Shown piece after piece: positions 29,876-38,243 of a DNA stretch of 64,000 nucleotides; position 1 is the first letter of the stretch, and every line of letters begins with the position of its first letter. Below the pieces are notes generated by a model. The model ran no database searches and was not told where the DNA came from. It worked only from the letters and a program-made list of their open reading frames with translations. This stretch comes from Streptomyces cyanogenus. Its GTDB lineage: Bacteria > Actinomycetota > Actinomycetes > Streptomycetales > Streptomycetaceae. The position numbers and the translations under genes were made by a program. The stretch covers positions 7,850,001 through 7,914,000 of the forward strand of contig NZ_CP071839.1 in the NCBI RefSeq assembly GCF_017526105.1. Reading direction: 5' to 3'.

Positions 29876-31132
29876 GTGAGACGACGTCTGCTCGCCCTCA
29901 TCTGTGTCACCGGCGCCCTCGTCAGCGGCTGCGGGATGCTCCGCGGCGACCACGAGCGCAGGACCGTCACCGTGTGGCTGATGAAGGACAGTGCCTCCAA
30001 GGAGTTCCTGCAGCGGTTCACCGAGGACTTCGAACGCACCCACGAGGACCTGCGGTTGGACATCCGCATCCAGGAGTGGACCGGCATCGTCCAGAAGGTC
30101 CGCACCGCGCTGAAGGCCGGCTCCGGCGACGGCCCGGACGTCATCGAGGTCGGCAACACCCAGGTGCCGCTCTACGCCGACGGCGGCCGGCTCGCTGACC
30201 TCACCCTGGAGTCGATGCGGGACTGGGGCAAGGAGAAGTGGCTGCCCGGCCTCGCCCAGCCCGGCAAGGACGGCAACAAGCAGTACGGCATCCCCTGGTA
30301 CGCGGCCAACCGCGTCGTCATCTACCGCAAGGACCTGTTCGACCAGGCCGGCGTCACCCGCCCGCCGGGGACCCGCGAGGAATGGCTCGCGGCCACCGAG
30401 AAGCTCGACTCCGGTGGCACGCAGGGCATCTACCTGGCCGGACAGGACTGGTACACGCTCTCCGGCTTCATCTGGGACGAGGGCGGCGACCTCGCCCGGG
30501 AGCAGGACTACACGTGGCGGGGCACCCTGGACACTCCGGCCGCGCTGCGCGGCATGGACTTCTACCGCCGGCTCCAGGCGCTCGGCAGGGGACCCGTGGA
30601 CGCCGACGAGGAACACCCGCCCCAGGCCGGGGTGTTCGCCGGCGGCAGGGTCGCGCAGATCATCGGTGTACCCGGGCTCGCCCGGGCCGTCGTCCGGCAG
30701 AACCCGGCCCTGGAGGGCAAACTCGGCTTCTTCCCGGTGCCCGGCAGGACCGCCGGGCGGCCCGGCACCGTCTTCACCGGCGGCTCCGACCTGGTCGTCC
30801 CGCGCAACACCGACGACCAGTTCGCCGCGACCGCCGTCGTCGCGGCGCTCACCGGCGCCAAGTGGGACACCGAACTCGCCCGCACCATGAACTACGTGCC
30901 CAACAAGACCACCCTGGCCGGCGCGGTCGCGGGCGAGGAGGGGGTCGCCGCCATGGCCGCGGGCGCGGCACACGGCCGGGCGACCCCCCACACCCCTCAG
31001 TGGGCCGACGTGGAGGCCGACAACCCGATCAAGGAGTACATGACCCGGGTGCTGAACGGCGCGGACCCGGTGACCGAGGCCCGCCGCGCCTCCCGCAGGA
31101 TCACCGAGGCGCTCGCCCCGAACGTCGGCTGA
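29876..31132 (+). CDS. ABC-transporter sugar-type solute-binding lipoprotein
   Basis: 418 residues from GTG at 29876 (AGGAC about 7 nt upstream). A short signal (RRRLLALICVTGALVSGC) ends in a lipobox VSGC. The body follows family 1 extracellular binding proteins: TVTVWLMKDSA, FTEDFERTHEDLRLDIRIQEW, GPDVIEVGNTQVPLYADGG, then GIPWYAANRVVIYRKDLFDQAG. Such proteins deliver oligosaccharides to a permease outside the membrane. No permease genes adjoin, so it is an orphan that may share MsiK and a remote permease. The DasR-like operator upstream hints at amino-sugar control. Confidence 0.88.
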   Translation: MRRRLLALICVTGALVSGCGMLRGDHERRTVTVWLMKDSASKEFLQRFTEDFERTHEDLRLDIRIQEWTGIVQKVRTALKAGSGDGPDVIEVGNTQVPLYADGGRLADLTLESMRDWGKEKWLPGLAQPGKDGNKQYGIPWYAANRVVIYRKDLFDQAGVTRPPGTREEWLAATEKLDSGGTQGIYLAGQDWYTLSGFIWDEGGDLAREQDYTWRGTLDTPAALRGMDFYRRLQALGRGPVDADEEHPPQAGVFAGGRVAQIIGVPGLARAVVRQNPALEGKLGFFPVPGRTAGRPGTVFTGGSDLVVPRNTDDQFAATAVVAALTGAKWDTELARTMNYVPNKTTLAGAVAGEEGVAAMAAGAAHGRATPHTPQWADVEADNPIKEYMTRVLNGADPVTEARRASRRITEALAPNVG

Positions 31133-31147
31133 CCGGCCCGGACCGGC

Positions 31148-32107
31148 TCACCGCAGCACGCTCAGCGACAGCGCGAAACGGCCCTGCGGGTCCGTCCACC
31201 AGTGGGTCAGCTCCAGGCCCGCGGCGGCCAGTTCAGCGGTCACGCCCTCCTTCCGGAACTTGGCCGACACCTCGGTGCGCAGCTCCTCGCCCGCAGTGAA
31301 GTGCACGGCGAGATCCAGTGCGGGCACCTTCACGGTCTGCGCGGTACGGGAGCGCAACCGCATCTCGATCCACTCCCGCTCGGCGTCCCACACGGCCACA
31401 TGGTCGAACGCGTCCGGATCGAAGTCGGCGCCCAGCTCGCGGTCGACCACGGCCAGCACGTTCTTGTTGAACGCGGCCGTCACCCCGGCCGCGTCGTCGT
31501 ACGCCTGCACCAGCACCCGCTCGTCCTTGACCAGGTCCGTGCCGAGCAGCAGCCCGTCGCCCGGGGCGAGCAGCGAGCGCACGGAGGCCAGGAACCGGGC
31601 GCGTTCGTCCGGCAGCAGATTCCCGATCGTGCCACCGAGGAACGCCACCAGCCGGGGCCCGGGCGTGGCGGGCAGGTTCAGCGGGGCGGTGAAGTCGGCG
31701 ATCAGGGCGTGCACGTCCAGGTCCGGGCGCTCCTCGATCAGCGCCTGCCCGGCCTGGGTGAGGGCGCTCTCGCTGACGTCGACCGGGACGTACGCCGACA
31801 GGGGGAGCGCGTCGATCAGATAGCGGGTCTTCTCCGAGGAGCCCGAGCCCAGTTCGACCAGGGTGCGGGCACCGCTCGCGGCGGCGATCTCACCGGACCG
31901 GGCGGTGAGGATCTCCCGTTCGGCACGGGTGGGGTAGTACTCGGGCAGTTCGGTGATCTGCTCGAACAGCTCGCTGCCGCGGGCGTCGTAGAACCACTTC
32001 GGCGGCAGCCACTTGGGTGTGACGGTGAGGCCGTGCAGGACGTCGGCGCGCAGCGCGGCGTCCGTCGCGTCCTCGGGGAGCGTGCGGGTGACGTGCAGGG
32101 GGCTCAA
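31148..32107 (-). CDS. egtD: Ergothioneine: histidine N-alpha-methyltransferase EgtD
   Basis: 319 residues from TTG at 32107, with AGGAG 9 nt before it and a TTGA overlap with the egtC stop. It has the EgtD family markers GLTVTPKWLPPKWFYDARGSELF, ELPEYYPTRAERE, LVELGSGSSEKTR (SAM site) and LGGTIGNL. It trimethylates histidine to hercynine using SAM. Length equals the family norm (about 320). It is the last gene of egtABCD. Confidence 0.95.
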   Translation of the reverse strand: MSPLHVTRTLPEDATDAALRADVLHGLTVTPKWLPPKWFYDARGSELFEQITELPEYYPTRAEREILTARSGEIAAASGARTLVELGSGSSEKTRYLIDALPLSAYVPVDVSESALTQAGQALIEERPDLDVHALIADFTAPLNLPATPGPRLVAFLGGTIGNLLPDERARFLASVRSLLAPGDGLLLGTDLVKDERVLVQAYDDAAGVTAAFNKNVLAVVDRELGADFDPDAFDHVAVWDAEREWIEMRLRSRTAQTVKVPALDLAVHFTAGEELRTEVSAKFRKEGVTAELAAAGLELTHWWTDPQGRFALSLSVLR

Positions 32108-32883
32108 CGGCAGGGCTCCTTCGGTGATGCGGGCGCCGGTTCGTCCACGGGGGCGAGCAGCACTCCGGCGCGGCTCGCGGTCAGCGCGGTGCGGTCGGGG
32201 ACCTCCTGCCAGAGGGGGTCGTCGTCGTACGGCTCGGAGGCGACGACGGTGCTCCGGCCGGGCTCCGTGCGGTACCAGAGCGAGTCGCCCCAGGCGGTGG
32301 CCGCGATCGTGGTTCCGTCGGTCAGCAGCAGGTTCAGACGGGAGGCGGGGGCCGCCAGGGCCAGTTGGCGCACCGTTTCGCCCAGGGCTTCGCCGGGCTC
32401 GTCGCCGCTGCGCAGCCGGTGCAGGACCAGCGCCCAGACGAACGCCGAGTCGGTGCGGGCCTGGAGCGACAGCAGGTCGACCGGCGGCAGCGCGGACACC
32501 AGGGGTGCCGCCGAGTCCGGCCAGCCCGCGATCACGCCGTTGTGGCTGAACAGCCACCGCCCGGCCGCGAACGGGGCCGCCGCGGCCTCCGCGTCGGCCC
32601 CCGCCAGGGTCGCGTCCCGGACGGCCGCGAGCACGGCACCGGAGCGCACCACCCGGCCCAGGTCGGAGAAGGACAGGTCGGCCCAGATGGGCCCGGCCCG
32701 CCGGTAGCGCGCCGGGACGGGATCGCCGGAGGTGTACCAGCCCACCCCGAAACCGTCGGCGTTGACCGTCCCGTACCGCTGCCGGCGCGGCGCCCACGAC
32801 TGCCGGAACAGACTGTGCGGGGGCTCCGTGAGGATCCGGCCGAGCGGCTCCTCCGGGCCCAGATAGGCGAGGTGACGGCACAT
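32104..32883 (-). CDS. egtC: Ergothioneine: glutamine amidotransferase-like hydrolase EgtC
   Basis: A 259-residue protein. It starts MCRHLAYLGPEEP, so Cys2 becomes the N-terminal nucleophile of a class II glutamine amidotransferase fold. YGTVNADGFGVGWYT, FSHNGVIAGW and ARTDSAFVWALVLH are conserved around the site. EgtC cleaves the gamma-glutamyl group from the hercynylcysteine-sulfoxide conjugate. It overlaps egtB by one base and egtD by four. Confidence 0.94.
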   Translation of the reverse strand: MCRHLAYLGPEEPLGRILTEPPHSLFRQSWAPRRQRYGTVNADGFGVGWYTSGDPVPARYRRAGPIWADLSFSDLGRVVRSGAVLAAVRDATLAGADAEAAAAPFAAGRWLFSHNGVIAGWPDSAAPLVSALPPVDLLSLQARTDSAFVWALVLHRLRSGDEPGEALGETVRQLALAAPASRLNLLLTDGTTIAATAWGDSLWYRTEPGRSTVVASEPYDDDPLWQEVPDRTALTASRAGVLLAPVDEPAPASPKEPCR

Positions 32884-34220
32884 CAGACGGTCTCCGAGCG
32901 GGCGGTGCGGAACCCGGAGAAGATCTGCCGGCGGATCGGGTAGTCCCAGTTGCGGAACGTGCCCCGGCAGGCCACCGGGTCCACGGCGAACGAACCGCCG
33001 CGCAGCACCTTGTACTCGGGCCCGAAGAACACCTCCGAGTACTCCTTGTACGGGAAGGCCGTGAAGCCCGGGTACGGCAGGAAGTCGCTCGCCGTCCACT
33101 CCCACACGTCACCGATCAACTGCCGGACGCCGAGCGGCGATTCACCGGCCGGGTAGCTGCCGGCGGGGGCGGGCCGGAGGTGCCGCTGGCCCAGGTTGGC
33201 GTGTTCGGGCGCCGGGTCGGCGTCGCCCCACGGGTAGCGCCGGGAGCGGCCGGTGGCCGGGTCGAAGCGGGCCGCCTTCTCCCACTCCGTCTCGGTGGGC
33301 AGCCGCCGTCCGGCCCAGCGGGCGTAGGCGTCCGCCTCGTACCAGCACACGTGCAGCACCGGCTCGTCCGGCGGGACCGGTTCGGTGATCCCGAACCGGC
33401 GCCGCAGCCACTGGCCGCCGTCCCGCCGCCAGAACAGCGGGGCCGAGATGCCGTGCCGCCGGATGTGCGCCCAGCCCTCCGGCGACCACCAGCGCTCGGT
33501 GTCGTAGCCGCCGTCCTCGATGAACGCCTGGTACGCCGCGTTCGTCACCGGGGTCGTGTCGATCCAGAACGGCGCCACCTCCCGCGGGTGCGCCGGGCGC
33601 TCGTTGTCCAGCGCCCAGGGCTCGCCGGAGGTGCCCATCGTGAACGGGCCGCCGGGCACCAGGACTTCGGCGGGGCCGGTGAACAGCGGGACCGGATCCG
33701 GGTCCGGGGCCGTCAGGACCCGCGGGCCCTTGCGTAGCTGATGGGTGATCAGCATGGTCTCGTCGTGCTGCTGTTCGTGCTGGGCGATCATGCCGAAGGC
33801 GAAGCCGGCCTCGGTCAGCCGGGTGCCGTGGAAGTCGGCCGCCTCCAGCAGGTCGAGCGCCCGGCCGCGGACGTCGGCCGCGTACCGGCGGGCCTCGGCG
33901 GGCGGCAGCAGCGGCAGGGAGGGGCGCTCGGCCCGCGGGTGCTCGAAGGCGTCGTACAGGCTGTCTATCTCGGGCCGCATCGCCTCCCGGCCGCCGACCG
34001 CCCGGAGCAGCCACAGCTCCTCCTGGTTGCCGATGTGCGCGAGGTCCCACACCAGCGGGGACATCAGCGGGGAGTGCTGGGCGGTCAGATCCGGTTCGTC
34101 GACGCAGCTGGTCAGCAGGGTGGTGCGGGAGCGGGCGGTGGTGAGCGAGGCCAGTGCGCGCTCGCGCAGCGCCTCGGTGTCCGTCTCCTCGGCCTGGGTC
34201 TGGGTCTCGGGGGCGGTCAT
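32883..34220 (-). CDS. egtB: Ergothioneine: iron-dependent sulfoxide synthase EgtB
   Basis: A 445-residue protein from ATG at 34220 (AAGGAC upstream). The N-terminal DinB-like domain has the three iron-binding histidines: His62 in WDLAHIGN, and His148 and His152 in AQHEQQHDE. The C-terminal formylglycine-enzyme/sulfatase-modifying fold begins VPGGPFTMGTSGEPWALDNE and ends FRNWDYPIRRQIFSGFR. EgtB joins hercynine to gamma-glutamylcysteine using oxygen. It overlaps egtA by 4 nt. Confidence 0.95.
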   Translation of the reverse strand: MTAPETQTQAEETDTEALRERALASLTTARSRTTLLTSCVDEPDLTAQHSPLMSPLVWDLAHIGNQEELWLLRAVGGREAMRPEIDSLYDAFEHPRAERPSLPLLPPAEARRYAADVRGRALDLLEAADFHGTRLTEAGFAFGMIAQHEQQHDETMLITHQLRKGPRVLTAPDPDPVPLFTGPAEVLVPGGPFTMGTSGEPWALDNERPAHPREVAPFWIDTTPVTNAAYQAFIEDGGYDTERWWSPEGWAHIRRHGISAPLFWRRDGGQWLRRRFGITEPVPPDEPVLHVCWYEADAYARWAGRRLPTETEWEKAARFDPATGRSRRYPWGDADPAPEHANLGQRHLRPAPAGSYPAGESPLGVRQLIGDVWEWTASDFLPYPGFTAFPYKEYSEVFFGPEYKVLRGGSFAVDPVACRGTFRNWDYPIRRQIFSGFRTARSETV

Positions 34221-35560
34221 GTACGGATGTCCTTCCTCCGATGGGCGGTGCGGGCGCCCCCGGCCGGGCCGGAACGGGGCGGTTCTGTTGCGGGCAGCCG
34301 GTCCAGCAGGTCGTCGGCCGGGCAGCGGCCCCGGGCGACGAAGCGGTCCCGGAAGGCGGCCACGGCGTCGGTGACCCGGGCGGTGGCGCCCAGCCGGGGC
34401 AGCGCCTCCAGGGCCGCCGCGAAACAGATGTCGGCGGCCTCGCGCAGCTCCGGGTCGGCGAGCCCGAGCCGGGCCGCCTCCGCCCACAGCGGGTTGTGCG
34501 GCGCGGGCCGGTTCAGGTCCCGTTCGGCCAGCGGTTTCACGGTCCGGTAGGCGCGCTCGGCGGCCTCCGGGTCGTCGAACAGCGCCGCCGTCACCGCGAG
34601 CGGCACCAGCCAGCCGTCCGCTCCGGGCTGCGCGTCGATCATCCGCAGCTCCAGGTGGCCGCGCGGCCGGACCGGCGGGAACAGGGTCGTCAGGTGGTAG
34701 TCGAGGTCCGCGCGGGTGGGCGGCCGGGGCGACCCGGAGCGGGTCCACTCCCGGAAGGTCAGCTCCGCGGGCACCTCCCACGGCCCGCTCTCCCGGCGGA
34801 CGCACATCACCGGCGAGTCCAGCACGTGCCGGGCCCAGGCAGCCCGTGGCTCGCCGTTCAGCGGGGGAGCGCCGGCCCGGCCGGCACCGATCTCCATCCA
34901 CATCAGCTGCCGGGTGGACTGCCAGCCCGTGGGCCGCCGGCCCAGCAGCGGCGAGTTGGCGAACGCGGCCACCAGGACCGCGCCCAGCTGGTGCGCCAGC
35001 CACCAGCGCCTGGCGTGCCCCAGCGGGCCGGGCTCCTCGTGGCCGGCGTCCAGGCAGACCTGGACGGAGGCCGACAGGCACATCATGTTCCGGCCGGCCG
35101 GACCGTTGCGGTCCAGGCAGGCCTCCATGGCGTCGTAGCGCGGCTCGTGCAGGAACCTGCGGGGGGCGTGCCAGGGGTCGTGGCCGATGCCCGCGAGGCC
35201 GAGGCCGTCCTCCGCAAGGACCGCCCGTACGGTGTCCAGGTCGGCGGAGACGGTGTCGACGCACTCCATGAGGGAGGCGGCGGGCGGGGAGCTCAGCTCC
35301 AGCTGGCCGCCGGGTTCGACGGTGAGCGACGAATCCAGCGGTACGGCCCGCAGGGTGGCGTAGGCCGCTTCGAGTCGTTCGGGTGTGACCGGGAGCTGCG
35401 GCAGCTCCAGCGAGTGGACGAGCCACTCCAGCTCGACACCGAGGGTGCGGGGCGGCCCGGTCTTGAAGCAGATGCCCCGGACCAGGGCCTCCACCTCGGC
35501 CTCGGTGACGGCGGTGCGGTGCTCCGTACAGTCACCGCCGTCGCTCTGTGTATCGGACAT
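34217..35560 (-). CDS. egtA: Ergothioneine: glutamate-cysteine ligase EgtA
   Basis: A 447-residue protein from ATG at 35560 with a near-perfect AGGAGG upstream; the frame extends further back but without support. GCS2-type features are present: TLGVELEWLVHSLE, GGQLELSSPP, RNMMCLSASVQVCLDAG and HLELRMIDAQPGADGW. EgtA makes gamma-glutamylcysteine from glutamate and cysteine. It is first in an operon of overlapping genes, egtABCD. The final PLP lyase, EgtE, is not in this window. Confidence 0.93.
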   Translation of the reverse strand: MSDTQSDGGDCTEHRTAVTEAEVEALVRGICFKTGPPRTLGVELEWLVHSLELPQLPVTPERLEAAYATLRAVPLDSSLTVEPGGQLELSSPPAASLMECVDTVSADLDTVRAVLAEDGLGLAGIGHDPWHAPRRFLHEPRYDAMEACLDRNGPAGRNMMCLSASVQVCLDAGHEEPGPLGHARRWWLAHQLGAVLVAAFANSPLLGRRPTGWQSTRQLMWMEIGAGRAGAPPLNGEPRAAWARHVLDSPVMCVRRESGPWEVPAELTFREWTRSGSPRPPTRADLDYHLTTLFPPVRPRGHLELRMIDAQPGADGWLVPLAVTAALFDDPEAAERAYRTVKPLAERDLNRPAPHNPLWAEAARLGLADPELREAADICFAAALEALPRLGATARVTDAVAAFRDRFVARGRCPADDLLDRLPATEPPRSGPAGGARTAHRRKDIRT

Positions 35561-35832
35561 GTCGGGTCCTCCTGAAGGTTCCACCATGCCAACCGGCCCG
35601 GGGTGGTGTCCGGGCAGGCGCTCGTCCCACCCAAGACCTTTCCGCCGCATCGCACAAGGGTGCCAACCGGGACGTTCCGGATCCGTCACCTCCGTTTCCT
35701 TGCGCGTTCCCGGGCCGTTCCGGGGCGGGAAACTCCGTTGCACCGCATCACCAGCATCACCCAGGATGCCTGCATGAGCACGACGGGGGAGACCGCGCAG
35801 GCCGCGTTCGTGGCGCCCACGGGGGTGGCGCC
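35561..35832. other. Spacer between egtA and the PARG-like gene
   Basis: A 272-bp divergent spacer that should hold the egt promoter and the promoter of the glycohydrolase-like gene. I see no confident -10/-35 pair. It contains the short open frame at 35774-35836. Confidence 0.45.
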
Positions 35833-35836
35833 GTGA
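35774..35836 (+). CDS. Possible 20-residue upstream ORF
   Basis: ATG at 35774, with AGGA 8 nt upstream, encodes MSTTGETAQAAFVAPTGVAP and stops at 35836. The stop overlaps the GTG start of the next gene (GTGA). This could be a translated leader that couples translation of the glycohydrolase-like protein, or chance. Third-position GC is weak evidence at this length. Confidence 0.3.
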   Translation: MSTTGETAQAAFVAPTGVAP

Positions 35837-36705
35837 GCGCGCGCCTGCGCGGGATCGCCGCGGAGACGGAACGTATCGTCGCTGCGGGCTGGTACCGGGC
35901 GCCGGACGGGCGGGAGGTGCCGGTCGCGGACGCGGTCCGGGCCGCGCGGGCGGGCACCCGGACGTTCGGTCCCGCGCCGGTGCCGGTCGCGCCTGTCGGG
36001 CCCGCGAGCCGGACGGTCTTCGAGGTCACCGGCGAGAGCAGCCTGGAGGCGGCCCGCCGGCTGGCCGACGCCCCCGTCGCCGTCCTGAACTTCGCCTCGG
36101 CCCGGAACCCCGGCGGCGGCTACCTCAACGGTGCGCAGGCCCAGGAAGAGGCCCTGTGCCGTGCCTCCGCGCTGCACACCTGCCTGCTGACGGCCCGCGC
36201 CTTCTACGACCACCACCGCGCCGACCGCGACCCGTTCTACACCGACCGGGTGATCCACTCCCCGGCCGTCCCCGTCTTCCGCGACGACCGGGGCGTGCTG
36301 CTCGCCGAGCCGTACCACGCGGGCTTCCTGACGGCCGCCGCCCCCAACGCGGGCGTGATCCGCCGTACGGCCCCGGAGCGGGCCGCCGAGCTCCCCGGCG
36401 CCCTCGCCGTGCGCGCCGAACGCGTCCTGGAGACGGCCGCGGCCCACGGCTACCGCCGGCTGGTCCTCGGCGCCTGGGGCTGCGGCGTCTTCCAGAACGA
36501 CCCGGCCCAGGTCGCGCACGCCTTCCGAACCCTGCTGGGCCCCGGCGGCCGGTTCGCCCACGCCTTCGCACACGTGGTGTTCGGCGTGCTGGACCGGACA
36601 CCCGGGGCCGTGGTGCGGGAGGCGTTCGCACGGGCCTTCCCGGAGCCGGAGGCCGTGGCCGCCGAGGGCGGCCGTACGGAGCGGGCCGGTCAGGTCCAGC
36701 CGTAG
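35833..36705 (+). CDS. Microbial-type poly(ADP-ribose) glycohydrolase-like protein (TIGR02452)
   Basis: 290 residues from GTG at 35833. The macrodomain-like core has VAVLNFASARNPGGGYLNGA followed by QAQEEALCR. This gives the PARG signature GGG (94-96), seven residues, QEE (104-106), with Glu105/Glu106 as candidates for the catalytic glutamate. SPAVPVFRDDRG and LVLGAWGCGVFQNDP also match the family. Such enzymes hydrolyse poly- or mono-ADP-ribose from proteins. The 3' end overlaps the convergent PemK-like gene by 16 bp. Confidence 0.88.
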   Translation: MSARLRGIAAETERIVAAGWYRAPDGREVPVADAVRAARAGTRTFGPAPVPVAPVGPASRTVFEVTGESSLEAARRLADAPVAVLNFASARNPGGGYLNGAQAQEEALCRASALHTCLLTARAFYDHHRADRDPFYTDRVIHSPAVPVFRDDRGVLLAEPYHAGFLTAAAPNAGVIRRTAPERAAELPGALAVRAERVLETAAAHGYRRLVLGAWGCGVFQNDPAQVAHAFRTLLGPGGRFAHAFAHVVFGVLDRTPGAVVREAFARAFPEPEAVAAEGGRTERAGQVQP

Positions 36706-37136
36706 CGCTCGTAAAGGCGCCGGCGGACCAGGTCGAAGCGCATCCGGTCCAGGGCGCACGCCTCGCGGCGCATGCCCTCCTCGTGGAGGCGCAGCACGCG
36801 GTCCACGGCCACCCAGGAGTCCCGGCCCGACCGGTCCCAGGGCCCGCTGCCGATCGCCACCCAGTCCCGGTCGCTGTCGTGCCGCCTGCTGGACAGCTGC
36901 ACGGCGAGCAGCGTGCCGCCCGGCTCCCGGGCGACCACCAGCACCGGACGGTCCTTGCCCCGCCCGTCGTTCTCCTCGAACGGAACCCAGGTCCACACGA
37001 TCTCCCCGGGGTCCGGGTCGCCGTCGTGGGCGGGGGAGTACTCGGTGCGCACCCGGCCGACGGCGCGCGGATCGGCCTCGGTGGTGGCGTGCGGGCCGTG
37101 ACGGCCGGGGACGTTCTCAGCGGTTGACGTGGTCAC
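36690..37136 (-). CDS. PemK/MazF-family toxin-like protein
   Basis: A 148-residue protein from GTG at 37136. After about 40 disordered residues comes PGEIVWTWVPFEENDGRGKDRPVLVVARE, the first strands of the PemK/MazF endoribonuclease fold, then LLAVQLSS and DWVAIGSGPWDRSGRDSWVAVDRVLRL. No antitoxin gene is adjacent. Streptomyces carry solitary copies of this type whose ribonuclease activity is uncertain. Confidence 0.78.
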   Translation of the reverse strand: MTTSTAENVPGRHGPHATTEADPRAVGRVRTEYSPAHDGDPDPGEIVWTWVPFEENDGRGKDRPVLVVAREPGGTLLAVQLSSRRHDSDRDWVAIGSGPWDRSGRDSWVAVDRVLRLHEEGMRREACALDRMRFDLVRRRLYERYGWT

Positions 37137-37199
37137 GCAGGCACTCTAAAGGCTGCCCCTGAGAGGTGACGCCGTGGGCGGCTGTCTCCCGGAGGACGC

Positions 37200-37628
37200 T
37201 CAGTCGATACAGAACTCGTTGCCCTCGACGTCCTGCATCACGATGCACGAATCGTTGCCGTCGTAGAGGAGCCGCACGCGTACCGCGCCGAGCGGGACCA
37301 GCCGCGCGCACTCGGCCTCCAGCACGGCGAGGCGCTCTTCACCCACGAGCCCGGTACCGACCCGCACGCAGAGATGCACCCGGTTCTTGACGACCTTGCC
37401 TTCGGGCACGCGCTGGAAGAACAGCCGCGGGCCCACCCCGGTGGGATCACTGCACGCGCACCACGCTCCCCCGTCCTCGGGAGCCCGGGAGCGGTTGAAC
37501 TCTTCCCAACTGGCGAACCCCGCCGGTGGCGGAGATATGACGTATCCCAGCACCTCGCACCAGAAGCGGGCGACGCGCTCGGGTTCCGCGCAGTCGAAGG
37601 TGACCTGGAACTGCTTGATCGCTGACAC
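37200..37628 (-). CDS. VOC-superfamily (glyoxalase-like) protein
   Basis: A 142-residue protein from GTG at 37628: FQVTFDCAEPERVARFWCEVLGYV, GVGPRLFFQRVPEGKVVKNRVHLCV and SCIVMQDVEGNEFCID are the usual strands of the glyoxalase/dioxygenase fold, with His and Glu metal candidates. The subgroup is common in actinobacteria and has no assigned substrate. It is monocistronic by spacing. Confidence 0.83.
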   Translation of the reverse strand: MSAIKQFQVTFDCAEPERVARFWCEVLGYVISPPPAGFASWEEFNRSRAPEDGGAWCACSDPTGVGPRLFFQRVPEGKVVKNRVHLCVRVGTGLVGEERLAVLEAECARLVPLGAVRVRLLYDGNDSCIVMQDVEGNEFCID

Positions 37629-37694
37629 CAGCGCACCATACCGAACCGCACCGCCACGTCGGGCGCGTGCGAACTCGCGGCCGCCGTACGGGCG

Positions 37695-38129
37695 TTATCC
37701 CGTGGCGCCGGGCTGCGGGAGCGATGTGACGCCGGGGCGCGGGCCGATCCGCATGCCGGGGCGCCGGTCGTGCACGGTCACGTACGTCAGTCCGGTCCCG
37801 CCCGCGGTGATGCTGCGCGGAGCACCGTGCGGCAGCCAGACCAGGGCGCCCTCGGCCAGCGGCTCCGCCGCCTCCGCGGTGCCGTCGCCGAGCGTGCCGT
37901 CCCCGGCGACGACCAGCACCAGCACGTCCAACTGGGCCTCGGTGTGGGCCGTGACCCGTCCGCCCGGTGCCAGCCGGACCACGTTCGCGTCCAGTTGCCG
38001 CCCGCTCTCCGCCAGCTTCCACAGCACACCCGCCGGTACCGGAGGCGCCTCGGCCAGTGCGCGGGTGTCGCACAGGACGCGCGGGGCCGGGCTGTCGGCC
38101 GGTGCGGTGTCGATCGCGGGCGGCGTCAT
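37695..38129 (-). CDS. Cupin-domain protein
   Basis: 144 residues, with GAGGGG before ATG at 38129. The cupin core reads LDANVVRLAPGGRVTAHTEAQLDVLVLVVAGDG followed by LAEGALVWLPHGAPRSI, with one His in each conserved motif position. It is a small beta-barrel, probably metal-binding. The gene is divergent from the HTH regulator at 38244, with an AT-rich 114-bp spacer between. Confidence 0.82.
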   Translation of the reverse strand: MTPPAIDTAPADSPAPRVLCDTRALAEAPPVPAGVLWKLAESGRQLDANVVRLAPGGRVTAHTEAQLDVLVLVVAGDGTLGDGTAEAAEPLAEGALVWLPHGAPRSITAGGTGLTYVTVHDRRPGMRIGPRPGVTSLPQPGATG

Positions 38130-38181
38130 CTGGTGGTCCCCTCGGCTCTTCCGTTTCCCTGCCCTCGGTGCCCCTCCACTC

Positions 38182-38187
38182 TACAAT
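38182..38187 (+). promoter_or_regulatory. -10-like TACAAT in an AT-rich island
   Basis: CTACAATTAATACAGG is the most AT-rich spot between the cupin gene and the HTH regulator. TACAAT fits a sigma-70-type -10; a -35 is not obvious. If used, transcription would begin about 10 bp before GTG 38205 and 50 bp before GTG 38244. Confidence 0.4.
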
Positions 38188-38243
38188 TAATACAGGTACG
38201 ATTCGTGAAAAAGAACCAGCAGGTGGAAGAGGGGTGTCCGGAC

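Noticed and set aside
36690-37136. A complete toxin-antitoxin module
   Set aside because: No antitoxin-like gene is adjacent; the MT0933-type protein is 9 kb away and belongs to another family.
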